Shown piece after piece: positions 1 to 7,311 of a stretch of DNA of 19,182 nt; position 1 is the stretch's first letter, and every line of letters begins with the position of its first letter. Origin of the DNA: Rhodospirillaceae bacterium (GTDB lineage Bacteria; Pseudomonadota; Alphaproteobacteria; UBA11073); assembly GCA_003536545.1 (NCBI GenBank), contig DPZW01000125.1, positions 1-19,182 on the forward strand, given 5' to 3'. The notes beneath the pieces are model-generated. The model made no database searches and had not been told where the DNA came from. It saw only the letters and a program-made list of their open reading frames with translations. The translations under genes were made by a program, and so were the position numbers.

Positions 1-385
1 AATCAAAGGTCGCGCTTTCTTCCCATGCCGGGTCCTTGAATCGTTTGTCTCCCTTATCAGGTTCGGCGATAGGCGCGGGATTTTCACCCTGCATGCGCTG
101 GCCCGTATATTTGAATAATGACATATAGTCATTGGCGAGTTTCATTTGATACTCAGCCCATTTTTCAGGGTTCTGCCACCAATAGCTCGCCATCTCCATG
201 AATGCGCCCGACAGGTTCAACGGATCTGGGTCTGGTTTTTTATTTTTCTGGCGCGCGGCGGCATCCTGCATGACGGCGTTAAAGCGTTCTGTGAGGGCAG
301 CAAATTTTCGGCTGAATTCAACAGGGTCCGGCAGGCGCGGCGGCGGATTTTCTGCTTGGGCTGTTGAATTGTTTTCTTTGGTCAT
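1..385 (-). CDS. phaC: Class I poly(3-hydroxyalkanoate) synthase, N-terminal part (runs off the window)
   Basis: Polymerises hydroxyacyl-CoA into polyhydroxyalkanoate storage granules in the cytoplasm. Only the first 128 codons are visible. After a polar, Pro/Asp-rich start, the translated minus strand shows the typical PhaC N-terminal domain: a helix ending in YWWQNPEKW, then a YMSLFKYTGQRM-type segment and the family signature DKRFKDPAWEE near residue 115. The catalytic lipase-box Cys, Asp and His lie outside the window and cannot be checked. I place the start at the ATG read from 385 downwards because GGAGAA lies just upstream at a normal distance. It is divergent from the lipoprotein gene starting at 526, with a 140-nt shared intergenic region. 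The identification rests on motif recognition and is strong for the part seen. Confidence 0.88.
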   Translation of the reverse strand, partial: MTKENNSTAQAENPPPRLPDPVEFSRKFAALTERFNAVMQDAAARQKNKKPDPDPLNLSGAFMEMASYWWQNPEKWAEYQMKLANDYMSLFKYTGQRMQGENPAPIAEPDKGDKRFKDPAWEESATFD

Positions 386-457
386 TGGGGAATTCTCCGT
401 GATGTGACAGGCATTCTGCCGCATTGATTTATAACAGATTTTTTAGCCACTACTAGA

Positions 458-486
458 TTGCTTTTCAGCCATTTTGGACCTATTTT
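458..486 (+). promoter_or_regulatory. Possible sigma-70 promoter for the lipoprotein gene
   Basis: TTGCTT (458-463) and TATTTT (481-486) are separated by 17 nt. A transcript would start about 30 nt before the ATG at 526 and would include the GGAG ribosome site near 515. The match to consensus is only moderate, so this is an inference from spacing and position. Confidence 0.35.
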
Positions 487-525
487 GGGCCCAGTTAATC
501 ACAAAACACGATATGGAGTTTTTCG

Positions 526-1497
526 ATGCGTAAGAATTTAATCAAAGCAACTTTATTGGCCAGCGTTTGCGCGGTCGGCCTTTCTGCCTGTGAAACCATG
601 GATACAGCCTGGGATGATGTCACAGGTGAGAGCACGCCCTATGCCGGTGATATTCAGCCACAACAGCAGCCGATGATGGCACCGCCGATGCAGCCGATGG
701 CGCAACAGCAACCGATGTACCAGCAACAACCGATGATGGCGCAGCAGCCTGTGGTTCCGGCATCTGCGATGCAGCCAACCATGCAGTATCCACAGCAAAT
801 GGCGCAACAACCCATGATGCAACAGCAAATGCAGCCCATGCAGCAGCAAGCCTATACGCCAAATCTGGCCAGTGTGCCGCCGCGCCCCATGGCATCTGAA
901 TTGCCTTCGCAGCAACAAGTCCAGGCTGCACGCCAGGAACTAAACAGTGACAATCAAATGTTGACCGGTTATCTGCGTGATCCGCGTGGCAACACAACAG
1001 CAACCATGCAGCCCGCGCCTATGCAGCAGGGAACGCAAACTTACGTTCAGCAATCGCCAGCTTCGACAATGCCACCTGCAGCCGCTGCGCAGCAGGCAAG
1101 CAATTTGATCGAAGGTCAGTTGATGGGCCTGCAACAAACATCAGGTGGGCAGTACGCCTTGGTGCCGTTGGCACCTGAAGCTCCATTGGGTGGCTTCTCT
1201 CTGGCATCCAGTGTTTACTTCCGCAATGATGTGAACAACATCAGCATGCCGCAATACCAACAGTTGAAATCCGTTGCAGGCCAATATGCGATGCAGCCGG
1301 GCCGTGTGCGCGTGGTGTCGTATGGCGATGCGCAAAACTCCAAAGCTTTGCAAAGCGCAACGACGACTGCAGCCTATCTGGTTGACATGGGCGTTCCTGC
1401 CAATGCCATCCGCGTGAAGATTGACGGTTCAGCTGCGTCATCACCGATGGGGCAATCCAAAACAGATATCTTTTTGGAAACACCGGTACAGCGATAA
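526..1497 (+). CDS. Lipoprotein with Gln/Met/Pro-rich linker and degenerate OmpA-like C-terminal domain
   Basis: This is a predicted lipoprotein of 323 residues. The signal peptide ends in the lipobox LSAC (Cys22), so the mature protein would be lipid-anchored in the envelope. Residues of about 45-115 form a low-complexity linker built from QQQPM / QQPMM units. A second, less biased linker follows. From about residue 220 the sequence resembles an OmpA/Pal peptidoglycan-binding fold: VYFRNDVNNISMPQ, then VRVVSYGDA, then AAYLVDMGVPANAIRV. The positions normally holding the diaminopimelate-binding Asp and Arg do not match well: GHTD becomes SYGD, and the SxxRA region becomes SATTTAA. True peptidoglycan binding is therefore doubtful. 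The ATG at 526 has a GGAG site 8 nt upstream. It lies ahead of glpX but is separated from it by a hairpin, so it may be its own transcription unit. The specific function is unknown. Confidence 0.8.
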   Translation: MRKNLIKATLLASVCAVGLSACETMDTAWDDVTGESTPYAGDIQPQQQPMMAPPMQPMAQQQPMYQQQPMMAQQPVVPASAMQPTMQYPQQMAQQPMMQQQMQPMQQQAYTPNLASVPPRPMASELPSQQQVQAARQELNSDNQMLTGYLRDPRGNTTATMQPAPMQQGTQTYVQQSPASTMPPAAAAQQASNLIEGQLMGLQQTSGGQYALVPLAPEAPLGGFSLASSVYFRNDVNNISMPQYQQLKSVAGQYAMQPGRVRVVSYGDAQNSKALQSATTTAAYLVDMGVPANAIRVKIDGSAASSPMGQSKTDIFLETPVQR

Positions 1498-1513
1498 GCT
1501 GATCTGACCTGTG

Positions 1514-1536
1514 GGCGTTCGGCCTGGCCGGACGTC
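1514..1536 (+). terminator. Hairpin between lipoprotein gene and glpX (possible weak terminator)
   Basis: A GC-rich stem of about 9 bp (two G·U pairs) has arms 1514-1522 and 1528-1536 around a CCTGG loop. It lies 17 nt after the lipoprotein stop codon. No T-run follows, so it could equally be an mRNA-stabilising or processing stem upstream of glpX. Confidence 0.4.
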
Positions 1537-1567
1537 ATTCCAAAATCTGACTGTGAAGGAGGGAGCC

Positions 1568-2566
1568 ATGGCTGCACCCCAAAGAAAACATGATACAGAG
1601 GCATCGCTGCCGCGCGGCCTGATTTTTGATGCGGTTTCGGTATGTGAAGCTGCGGCAATTGCTTCGGCACAATTGCGCGGTCTGGGCGACGAAAAAGCGG
1701 CGGATCAGGTGGCGGTGGATTCCATGCGCCGTGCATTAAATACTTTGCCAATTCGCGGCACCATTGTGATTGGCGAAGGCGAACGTGATGAAGCCCCCAT
1801 GCTTTACATTGGCGAGACCGTTGGTCTGGGCACTGGACCGGCGATTGATATCGCGCTGGATCCATTGGAAGGCACAACGATTACCGCAAAATCATTACCG
1901 GGTGCGATGACAACTATTGCTTTTGCAACCGAAGGCGGATTTTTGCATGCGCCGGATGTTTATATGTATAAGCTGGCCGTAGGGCCGGATGTACCATTTG
2001 GCGTGATGGATGTTGATTTATCTGTTGCGGACAACTTGGCGCGATTGGCCGAAGCAAAAGGCGCAACCGTGGCGGATATGACGGTTTGTATTCTGGATCG
2101 TCCGCGCCATGAGCAATTGATTGCGGATGTCCGGGCTACGGGTGCGCGCATATCATTGATTGATGATGGTGATGTTTCTGCCGTCATTGCCGTGGCGGAT
2201 CCCAACAGTGGCATTGATATGTATATCGGCTCTGGCGGCGCGCCCGAAGGTGTGTTGGCGGCGGCGGCATTGCGTTGCCTTGGCGGCCATATCATTGGCA
2301 AACTTTTATTCCGGAATGATGAAGAACGCGCGCGTGCAAAGAAGGCAGGGATTACGGATCTGGATCGCAAATATTCCACCATGGATATGGCGAGTGGCCA
2401 TGTGTTATTTGCAGCGACAGGTGTGACCAGTGGAAATCTGGTGCAGGGTGTGCGGTTCAATAGAAATGTTGCTATGACACATAGTGTGGTGATGGACAGC
2501 CGTGCTGGGCAGGTGCGTATGGTGGAGACAGTGCATCCGGATTATCCCGTGCTAGCGCGCGGTTAA
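1568..2566 (+). CDS. glpX: Class II fructose-1,6-bisphosphatase (GlpX)
   Basis: Hydrolyses fructose 1,6-bisphosphate to fructose 6-phosphate in gluconeogenesis, in the cytoplasm and dependent on divalent metal. The protein is 332 residues, normal for the family. Family signatures are visible in order: VIGEGERDEAPM (metal-ligand Glu), IDIALDPLEGT (the DPxEGT metal and phosphate site), the MYIGSGGAPEGV loop carrying a further conserved Glu, and a C-terminal FAATGVTSGN segment. The reading frame is open from 1511, but I chose the ATG at 1568 because a strong GGAGGGAG ribosome site lies directly upstream and the 19 extra residues do not resemble the family. recJ starts 9 nt after the stop, so the two are very likely co-transcribed. 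In many alphaproteobacteria glpX follows homoserine dehydrogenase; here that gene is not upstream. Confidence 0.95.
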   Translation: MAAPQRKHDTEASLPRGLIFDAVSVCEAAAIASAQLRGLGDEKAADQVAVDSMRRALNTLPIRGTIVIGEGERDEAPMLYIGETVGLGTGPAIDIALDPLEGTTITAKSLPGAMTTIAFATEGGFLHAPDVYMYKLAVGPDVPFGVMDVDLSVADNLARLAEAKGATVADMTVCILDRPRHEQLIADVRATGARISLIDDGDVSAVIAVADPNSGIDMYIGSGGAPEGVLAAAALRCLGGHIIGKLLFRNDEERARAKKAGITDLDRKYSTMDMASGHVLFAATGVTSGNLVQGVRFNRNVAMTHSVVMDSRAGQVRMVETVHPDYPVLARG

Positions 2567-2575
2567 GAGGTTCAC

Positions 2576-4333
2576 ATGAATTTGCCTGAACGCTCTGCGC
2601 TGGGACGGCGTTGGCAGCTGGCGTCCTACGATGAACGCAATGCCCTTGCCCTGGCGCAGCAATATCAATTGCCGGATGTGATTGCACGCTTGCTGTCTTC
2701 GCGCGGGTTGACACTGGAAAATGCCGAAAGTTTTTTATCGCCATCATTGCGCGATCAAATGCCGGACCCGTTTCATTTACTGGACATGGACAAAGCGGCG
2801 CGACGCTTGGCCGATGCAGTGATAAAAGGTGAGGCCATCACCATTTTCGGTGATTACGATGTGGATGGTGCGACATCGACCGCATTGCTGACACGTTTTT
2901 TCAAAACAGTTGGCGCAGATGCGCGGTTTTATATCCCGGATCGCATCGAAGAAGGATATGGCCCAAATGCAGACGCCTTTAAAAAATTCAAGGATGAAGG
3001 CTGTAATCTGGTTATCACGGTTGATTGCGGCATTGTGGCACATGATGCAATTGCCGAGGCCAATGCGATTGGGATGGAAATTATTGTCGTCGACCATCAT
3101 GTGGCCGAGGCATCTTTGCCCCCCGCACTGGCGGTTGTGAATCCCAATCGCCTGGATGAAAATTCTGACTGCGGCAATCTGGCAGCGGTCGGCGTGGCGT
3201 TTCTGGTGATCGTTGCCGTGAATAAAATTTTACGTGAAGCAGGCTGGTTTACGAATGGCAGGTTTGAACCTGATCTGCGTGCCTGGCTGGATCTGGTTGC
3301 GCTGGGCACGATTTGTGATGTGGTGGCCCTGACGGGCCTTAACCGCGTTTATGTATCGCAAGGTTTGAAAATTATGGGACGTCGCGGGAATCCCGGCTTG
3401 GCTGCTTTGGCGGATGCGGCGAATGTCATAGAACCGCCGGGCACCTATCACGCGAGTTTTATTCTGGGGCCAAGATTAAATGCATCGGGCCGTATCGGCC
3501 GCGGCGTGATGGCCGCAGAATTATTGATTACAGATAATGTGGCCGAAGCCAAACGCATCGCACAGGAATTATGCAATCTGAATGAAGATCGCAAAGAACT
3601 GGAGCGGCAGGCCTATGAAGAGGCATTGGGGATGTTATCCGCGCGCACTGATGACGACAGGCCATTGGTGATGATTGTTGGGAAAGAGTGGCATCAAGGC
3701 GTGATTGGGATTGTCGCATCGCGCCTGAAGGAAAAACTGGAAAAACCGGTTTTGATTTGCACGACAGATGACACCGGTCACCTAAAGGGTTCAGGCCGTT
3801 CGATGCCGGGAATAGATTTAGGGGCCGCCGTGCTGGCCGCGCGGCAGTCTGGTTTACTGACATCCGGCGGCGGGCATCCCATGGCCGCGGGAATGACGGG
3901 CCGTGCCGAAAATGCCGAAGTACTGGAAAATTTTTTGCAGGAACGTATTCGTCAACAATTGGCCGAAGGACTGCCCGCATCCAATATTTTGCCAATTGAT
4001 ATTTCACTATCACTGCGCGGTGCGAATCTGGATTTGCTTAAATGGCTGGATGATATCGGCCCGTTTGGTGCAGGTAATCCTGAACCGCGCGTGATGATTT
4101 CAGATGTTTTGATTCAGCGCGCCGAAATATTCGGGCAGGGGCATGTGCGTTGTTATTTGGGCTCACCCGCAGGTGGATCGATGCGTGCTGCGGCATTTCG
4201 TTCTGCGAATGATCCATTGGGCCGCGCGATTTTGAGCGCATCAGGCCAGCCGATTTCCGTCGTCGGCCGCCTGCGCATCAACCGTTGGCAAGGCCGCGAA
4301 CAGGTTGAATTTGCAATTGAGGATTTGGGTTAA
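2576..4333 (+). CDS. recJ: Single-stranded-DNA-specific exonuclease RecJ
   Basis: A 5'-to-3' ssDNA exonuclease acting in RecF-pathway recombination, base-excision and mismatch repair. At 585 residues it has normal length. The DHH phosphoesterase motifs are intact: DYDVDG at residues 93-98, TVDCG near 149-152, the name-giving DHH at 173-175, and an LNASGRIG segment. In the second half, the DHHA1 domain carries SGRSMPGIDL and GGGHPMAAG (about residues 431-439), followed by the C-terminal OB-type domain. The ATG at 2576 is preceded by AAGAGG. It follows glpX by 9 nt, the usual alphaproteobacterial order. Its stop codon overlaps that of the convergent GH16 gene within a single TTAA, so no terminator separates them. 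No defects were seen. Confidence 0.96.
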   Translation: MNLPERSALGRRWQLASYDERNALALAQQYQLPDVIARLLSSRGLTLENAESFLSPSLRDQMPDPFHLLDMDKAARRLADAVIKGEAITIFGDYDVDGATSTALLTRFFKTVGADARFYIPDRIEEGYGPNADAFKKFKDEGCNLVITVDCGIVAHDAIAEANAIGMEIIVVDHHVAEASLPPALAVVNPNRLDENSDCGNLAAVGVAFLVIVAVNKILREAGWFTNGRFEPDLRAWLDLVALGTICDVVALTGLNRVYVSQGLKIMGRRGNPGLAALADAANVIEPPGTYHASFILGPRLNASGRIGRGVMAAELLITDNVAEAKRIAQELCNLNEDRKELERQAYEEALGMLSARTDDDRPLVMIVGKEWHQGVIGIVASRLKEKLEKPVLICTTDDTGHLKGSGRSMPGIDLGAAVLAARQSGLLTSGGGHPMAAGMTGRAENAEVLENFLQERIRQQLAEGLPASNILPIDISLSLRGANLDLLKWLDDIGPFGAGNPEPRVMISDVLIQRAEIFGQGHVRCYLGSPAGGSMRAAAFRSANDPLGRAILSASGQPISVVGRLRINRWQGREQVEFAIEDLG

Positions 4334-5475
4334 GTGCCTTTTCGAAAGCAGCGCCAGATTTTTTTGCCCTGATACTCGATCTGTCGGGCTTCAAAATTTC
4401 TGCCATAGGGCGCGCATTTGCTCATTTTGCTTGATTTTAATCCCTTGGTATCGACAGTAACCGCAGCCGGGGATTCCGAAGTCACGACTTCATTAACGGG
4501 AACATCATTTTCTTTGACAGGAATATCATTTTTATCCCGTATCCCATTGCTTTGCGAAATAGAACTGCCAGCTTTCTGGTAGACCCGCACATAATCAACT
4601 TCAAAAGTTTCAGGCAGCGTATCTGGCCCCACAGGGCCTGCCCAGTTGCCGCCCAGGGCAAAATTCATGCGCAGGAACATAGGCATGCGGAAATATTGCA
4701 GGTTGTGACCAGTGTTAATGGCATTCACATCGAAATTTGTTACCAGACGGCCATCCACCCATATTTTGATATAATCATGTGTCCATTCCAATACATAGAG
4801 ATGGAAATCGTTTTCCATGTTGGGATCAACAAATGTGCGTGAATCAAACTGCATGGGGGGTTGATAATTCGGGCCCCAGTGCAAAGTACTGAAATGTTTA
4901 TTGCGCTCACGGTCACCGATATATTCCATAATATCGATTTCTAAGTAAGCAGGTGTGGGAGGTGTTTGTCCTGGCACATTATTACGCAGCCACAAGGCGG
5001 GCCAGATCCCTTGTCCGCTTGGTAGCTTAGCGCGAATTTCAAAGCGGCCATAGGTCCAAGCCTGTTTGGAAAATACGCTGCAGGAAGTATAATTGGCTAT
5101 GGGTGTTACATTTGTGGATGATTTGCGGGTGCCGGTTGCAAGAGTTTTATCATCACGTGTTGTATTGCTTAATGGAGCGTTTGGGGGAGTCGTGGATCCG
5201 CTTTGATCATATACATTTTGTTTTTGTGCATGCAAAATCAGGTGGCCATTGCGTTGTTCACAGGCATCCAAGCGGTTGGACAAGTAAAACTGATCTTCCC
5301 CATTGCGGATCATGCCATGTTCCTGGCCCCATTTATTGCTGACAGGCAGCCCATCACCGGAAAATTCATCTGACCAAACCAGTTGCCATGATGGATCTGC
5401 GGCTTTGGCGGGGGAACAAAGCATTATTAAAGCAAGTAAAAATACAGACAGTGAATTGAATGGAGATTTTTGCAT
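4330..5475 (-). CDS. Secreted glycoside hydrolase family 16 (laminarinase-like endo-beta-glucanase)
   Basis: The predicted enzyme has 381 residues and would cleave beta-1,3/1,4-linked glucans or related polysaccharides outside the cytoplasm. It begins with a Sec signal peptide (MQKS, hydrophobic stretch, likely cleavage after AKA at residue 26). The GH16 fold follows: WSDEFSG near residue 34, YGRFEIRAKLPSGQGIWPALWL around 142-163, and the catalytic motif EIDIME at 179-184 (Glu179 nucleophile, Glu184 acid/base), ending with DYVRVYQ. A Ser/Pro/Val-rich linker leads to a short basic tail with Cys residues. The frame is open further upstream (GTG at 5538), but the ATG at 5475 gives the clean signal peptide. 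Its ribosome site (GGGA) is weak. Substrate cannot be told from sequence. It converges on recJ with overlapping stops. An adapter-like 15-mer sits just upstream at 5490-5504. Confidence 0.9.
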   Translation of the reverse strand: MQKSPFNSLSVFLLALIMLCSPAKAADPSWQLVWSDEFSGDGLPVSNKWGQEHGMIRNGEDQFYLSNRLDACEQRNGHLILHAQKQNVYDQSGSTTPPNAPLSNTTRDDKTLATGTRKSSTNVTPIANYTSCSVFSKQAWTYGRFEIRAKLPSGQGIWPALWLRNNVPGQTPPTPAYLEIDIMEYIGDRERNKHFSTLHWGPNYQPPMQFDSRTFVDPNMENDFHLYVLEWTHDYIKIWVDGRLVTNFDVNAINTGHNLQYFRMPMFLRMNFALGGNWAGPVGPDTLPETFEVDYVRVYQKAGSSISQSNGIRDKNDIPVKENDVPVNEVVTSESPAAVTVDTKGLKSSKMSKCAPYGRNFEARQIEYQGKKIWRCFRKGT

Positions 5476-5489
5476 GATAATCCCGGTTC

Positions 5490-5504
5490 GTGCTCTTCCG
5501 ATCT
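5490..5504. other. 15-nt exact match to the end of an Illumina adapter
   Basis: The bases GTGCTCTTCCGATCT equal the last 15 bases of the TruSeq read-2 adapter as I know it; its last 13 bases are shared by both standard adapters. It lies 15 nt upstream of the GH16 start codon. The match is seen directly in the sequence. That it is a library artefact is inference; a chance match is unlikely but possible. Confidence 0.55.
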
Positions 5505-6123
5505 CCATTATTATGGCGATTTCTGCATTACAAAGCACTGAATATTTTAATTGTCACAAAAATTTATTTAAAAGTTTAGGCGGTTCATGGCCCCTGGTGA
5601 CGACCGGCAAACCAGCTAAGTGATTGACAAACGCCATCTCTTTCGGAAACGGGAGGGTGGGGCTGCTGCGGATTTTACTTAAGATTATCCCAGCCGCAAT
5701 CCTGAATGCCTGCGAGGCGGGGGATTAAAACCCTCCAACCAATGGCTACGGGGAGCTCTCTCTGTTTTTTTGGGTCTGCGAGGATAACGCTCAGGCATAC
5801 CAACACTGTCAAACAAGACAAACATCATGCCCGGTGAAAAATATGACCCAGTGGGGGAGACTTTATCCAGTCTTTTAGATCTTCTTTTACGTATATTCAT
5901 TTTATCCAAATATCTAAAAAACTGGCGTCCCCTCGTTGATAGACTTCGAACAGGTCACCTGATGGATGTTATAGCCTTGGTAGGGATTATCCCGCAACAA
6001 ATAAGGGCAAGAGTAGCCTGATTTGGCCGCTGGCGCAGGTGAGCGCCCCAAGGCGGCGAACCGTCAGCGCCAAGGCCAGCCAGAGCCAAACAGCCGATAG
6101 ACCCCGACAGGCCAACGAGACGG
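5505..6123. other. Long gap without a convincing gene, between chromosomal block and metal-resistance block
   Basis: No reading frame here has a good start, ribosome site and recognisable protein. The best candidate is a 64-residue plus-strand frame at 5827-6021, listed separately. A minus-strand frame at 5685-5909 is Pro/Arg-rich and looks non-coding. There is an imperfect hairpin at 5773-5801 (GGT-c-TGC-GAG paired with CTC-ag-GCA-t-ACC) preceded by a T-run at 5765-5771. This is where the left end of the accessory element would be expected, but I could not define an attachment site or a tRNA gene. Confidence 0.5.
5827..6021 (+). CDS. Doubtful small ORF, 64 residues
   Basis: An ATG-initiated frame encodes a Leu/Ile-rich peptide with one possible hydrophobic helix near residues 14-29 and a positively charged second half (WRPLVDRLRTGH). 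There is no clear ribosome site upstream and no family resemblance that I recognise. It may be a remnant of a gene at the island boundary or simply chance. It is kept only because the surrounding 600 nt hold nothing better. Confidence 0.15.
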   Translation: MPGEKYDPVGETLSSLLDLLLRIFILSKYLKNWRPLVDRLRTGHLMDVIALVGIIPQQIRARVA

Positions 6124-6792
6124 TTAGCCGGGCAGCTTGTTCTTAAATAGCCGTTGGAAAATAGCAGCCGCAACCACCGCTCCAATAATCTGAGCAGCGA
6201 TGAAGCCGATTACATCGGCTGGCTGGATACCAGCGAAGCTGTTCGTTAAAGCACGGGCAATGGTCACAGCCGGGTTGGCGAATGAAGTTGAAGCGGTGAA
6301 CCAATAGGCTGACGCAATGTAGAGTGCCACGGCATAGGGAATGGCTTTAACATTCTGCGTCAAGCATCCAATAATCACGCCAATCAATCCAAAGGTCGCT
6401 ACGGCCTCGCTTAACATTTGGGCTGAACCGCTCCGGGCTTTTAACGAAATTTCGAACAACGGCATTTCAAACATTGCATGGGCAAGCAATACGCCTATGC
6501 AGGCTCCGGCAAGCTGCGCCAAGATATATGGCATAACTTCCTGCCAGGGCAATTCACGCCGGATGGCCATGACCAAGCTGACGGCTGGATTAAAATGGGC
6601 TGATATAGAACCAAAGAGTGTAATGATAACAACCAGCATTGCTGCGGTGGCCAGGGTGTTCGCTAAAAGCGCTACTGCCATATTACCGTCTGCCAGGCGT
6701 TCAGCCATAATTCCTGAACCAACAACTGCTGCCAGCAGCAAAGCTGTGCCAATCGTTTCAGCCGTTAGGCGTTTTGTGAGCGGCTCTGTCAT
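6124..6792 (-). CDS. MIP-family channel (aquaglyceroporin), arsenic-unit member
   Basis: An inner-membrane channel of the major intrinsic protein family, 222 residues, with about six transmembrane helices. Both family signatures are intact: NPA at residues 68-70 (HFNPAVSL) and NPA at 173-175 (SFANPAVTIAR). The start ATG overlaps the arsC stop codon (ATGA), so the two proteins are translationally coupled. From other alphaproteobacteria (AqpS of the Sinorhizobium ars operon) such a channel can let arsenite, produced by the reductase, leave the cell down its gradient, replacing an ArsB/Acr3 pump. That role here is inferred from the gene pair; transport of glycerol or water cannot be excluded. 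No arsenite pump gene is seen in the window. Confidence 0.88.
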   Translation of the reverse strand: MTEPLTKRLTAETIGTALLLAAVVGSGIMAERLADGNMAVALLANTLATAAMLVVIITLFGSISAHFNPAVSLVMAIRRELPWQEVMPYILAQLAGACIGVLLAHAMFEMPLFEISLKARSGSAQMLSEAVATFGLIGVIIGCLTQNVKAIPYAVALYIASAYWFTASTSFANPAVTIARALTNSFAGIQPADVIGFIAAQIIGAVVAAAIFQRLFKNKLPG

Positions 6793-7202
6793 AGCAAATT
6801 TTCCTCAATGTTATCTTTCAGCATGAAAAACGCTTCGTCAAAAGCCTGCTGAATATCTGCTTTGCTACCGGTGGCTTTCGCAGGGTCGGGCGTACTCCAA
6901 TGCAGCTTTTTTGCTTTGCCCAAAAACGCCGGGCAGCTTTCATTCGCTGCCTGGTCACAAACAGTAATCACAAAATCAAAATCCTGGCCTTCTAATTCAT
7001 CCCAAGTTTTGCTGCGCGGTTGCCCCGGATTAATTCCATGCCTTTGAAGCGTTTCAATAGATTTGGGATGAACATATCCTGCTGGCTGGCTTCCGGCGCT
7101 GACGGCTTCAAAGCGGCCACCACCGAGCTGGTTAATCAAGGCCTCTGCCATGACTGAACGGCATGAATTGCCGGTGCAAAGAACTAAAACGCGTTGTGGC
7201 AT
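6789..7202 (-). CDS. arsC: Arsenate reductase, low-molecular-weight phosphatase type (thioredoxin-coupled)
   Basis: Reduces arsenate to arsenite in the cytoplasm through a relay of three cysteines. The 137-residue protein has the expected P-loop CTGNSCRS (Cys9 to Arg15, the CX5R motif), the second and third redox cysteines in VCDQAANESCP (Cys82 and Cys90), and the general-acid Asp in the STPDPAK segment. This places it in the thioredoxin-dependent LMW phosphatase-like family rather than the glutaredoxin type. The frame is open to a GTG at 7250, but the ATG at 7202 starts right at the family N-terminus and has GGGAAAG upstream. Its stop overlaps the start of the MIP channel by 4 nt. A possible promoter lies at 7225-7252. 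No arsR is adjacent, which is unusual. Confidence 0.93.
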   Translation of the reverse strand: MPQRVLVLCTGNSCRSVMAEALINQLGGGRFEAVSAGSQPAGYVHPKSIETLQRHGINPGQPRSKTWDELEGQDFDFVITVCDQAANESCPAFLGKAKKLHWSTPDPAKATGSKADIQQAFDEAFFMLKDNIEENLL

Positions 7203-7224
7203 ATGCTTTCCCGTGGTTTGGCGG

Positions 7225-7252
7225 ATATAACACCCCAATTCAAATGTCACAA
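7225..7252 (-). promoter_or_regulatory. Possible promoter of the arsC-MIP unit
   Basis: Reading the minus strand, TTGTGA (7252-7247) and TTATAT (7230-7225) are separated by 16 nt. The start of transcription would fall about 15 nt before the arsC ATG at 7202, leaving the ribosome site just inside the leader. Moderate consensus match; inferred. Confidence 0.35.
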
Positions 7253-7280
7253 CAAGCCCGTGAAAACCCTATAATTTGGG

Positions 7281-7310
7281 TTGCTTGCGCCTGTTTAGGC
7301 CGTGTAGAAT
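7281..7310 (+). promoter_or_regulatory. Possible extended -10 promoter of the structured leader
   Basis: TTGCTT (7281-7286) and TAGAAT (7305-7310, preceded by TG as in extended -10 promoters) are 18 nt apart. Transcription would begin around 7317, at the very base of the first large hairpin, which supports the idea that the folded region is transcribed on the plus strand. Confidence 0.35.
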
Positions 7311-7311
7311 A

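Noticed and set aside
655..855. Repeated CAGCAACAACCGATGATG-like units, considered as a repeat array
   Set aside because: They are in frame, encode the QQQPMM linker of the lipoprotein and have no regular spacers, so they are coding low complexity and not CRISPR or iterons.
553..918. His/Leu-rich minus-strand reading frame opposite the Q/M-rich linker
   Set aside because: It is the mirror image of the CAG/ATG-rich repeat coding region; no ribosome site, and composition comes entirely from the repeats of the real gene.
2160..2426. Met-rich plus-strand frame inside glpX
   Set aside because: It is a shifted frame within an intact, well-conserved glpX gene.
5685..5909. 74-residue minus-strand frame in the gap
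   Set aside because: Arg/Pro-rich composition, no ribosome site and no recognisable family; more like translated non-coding DNA.
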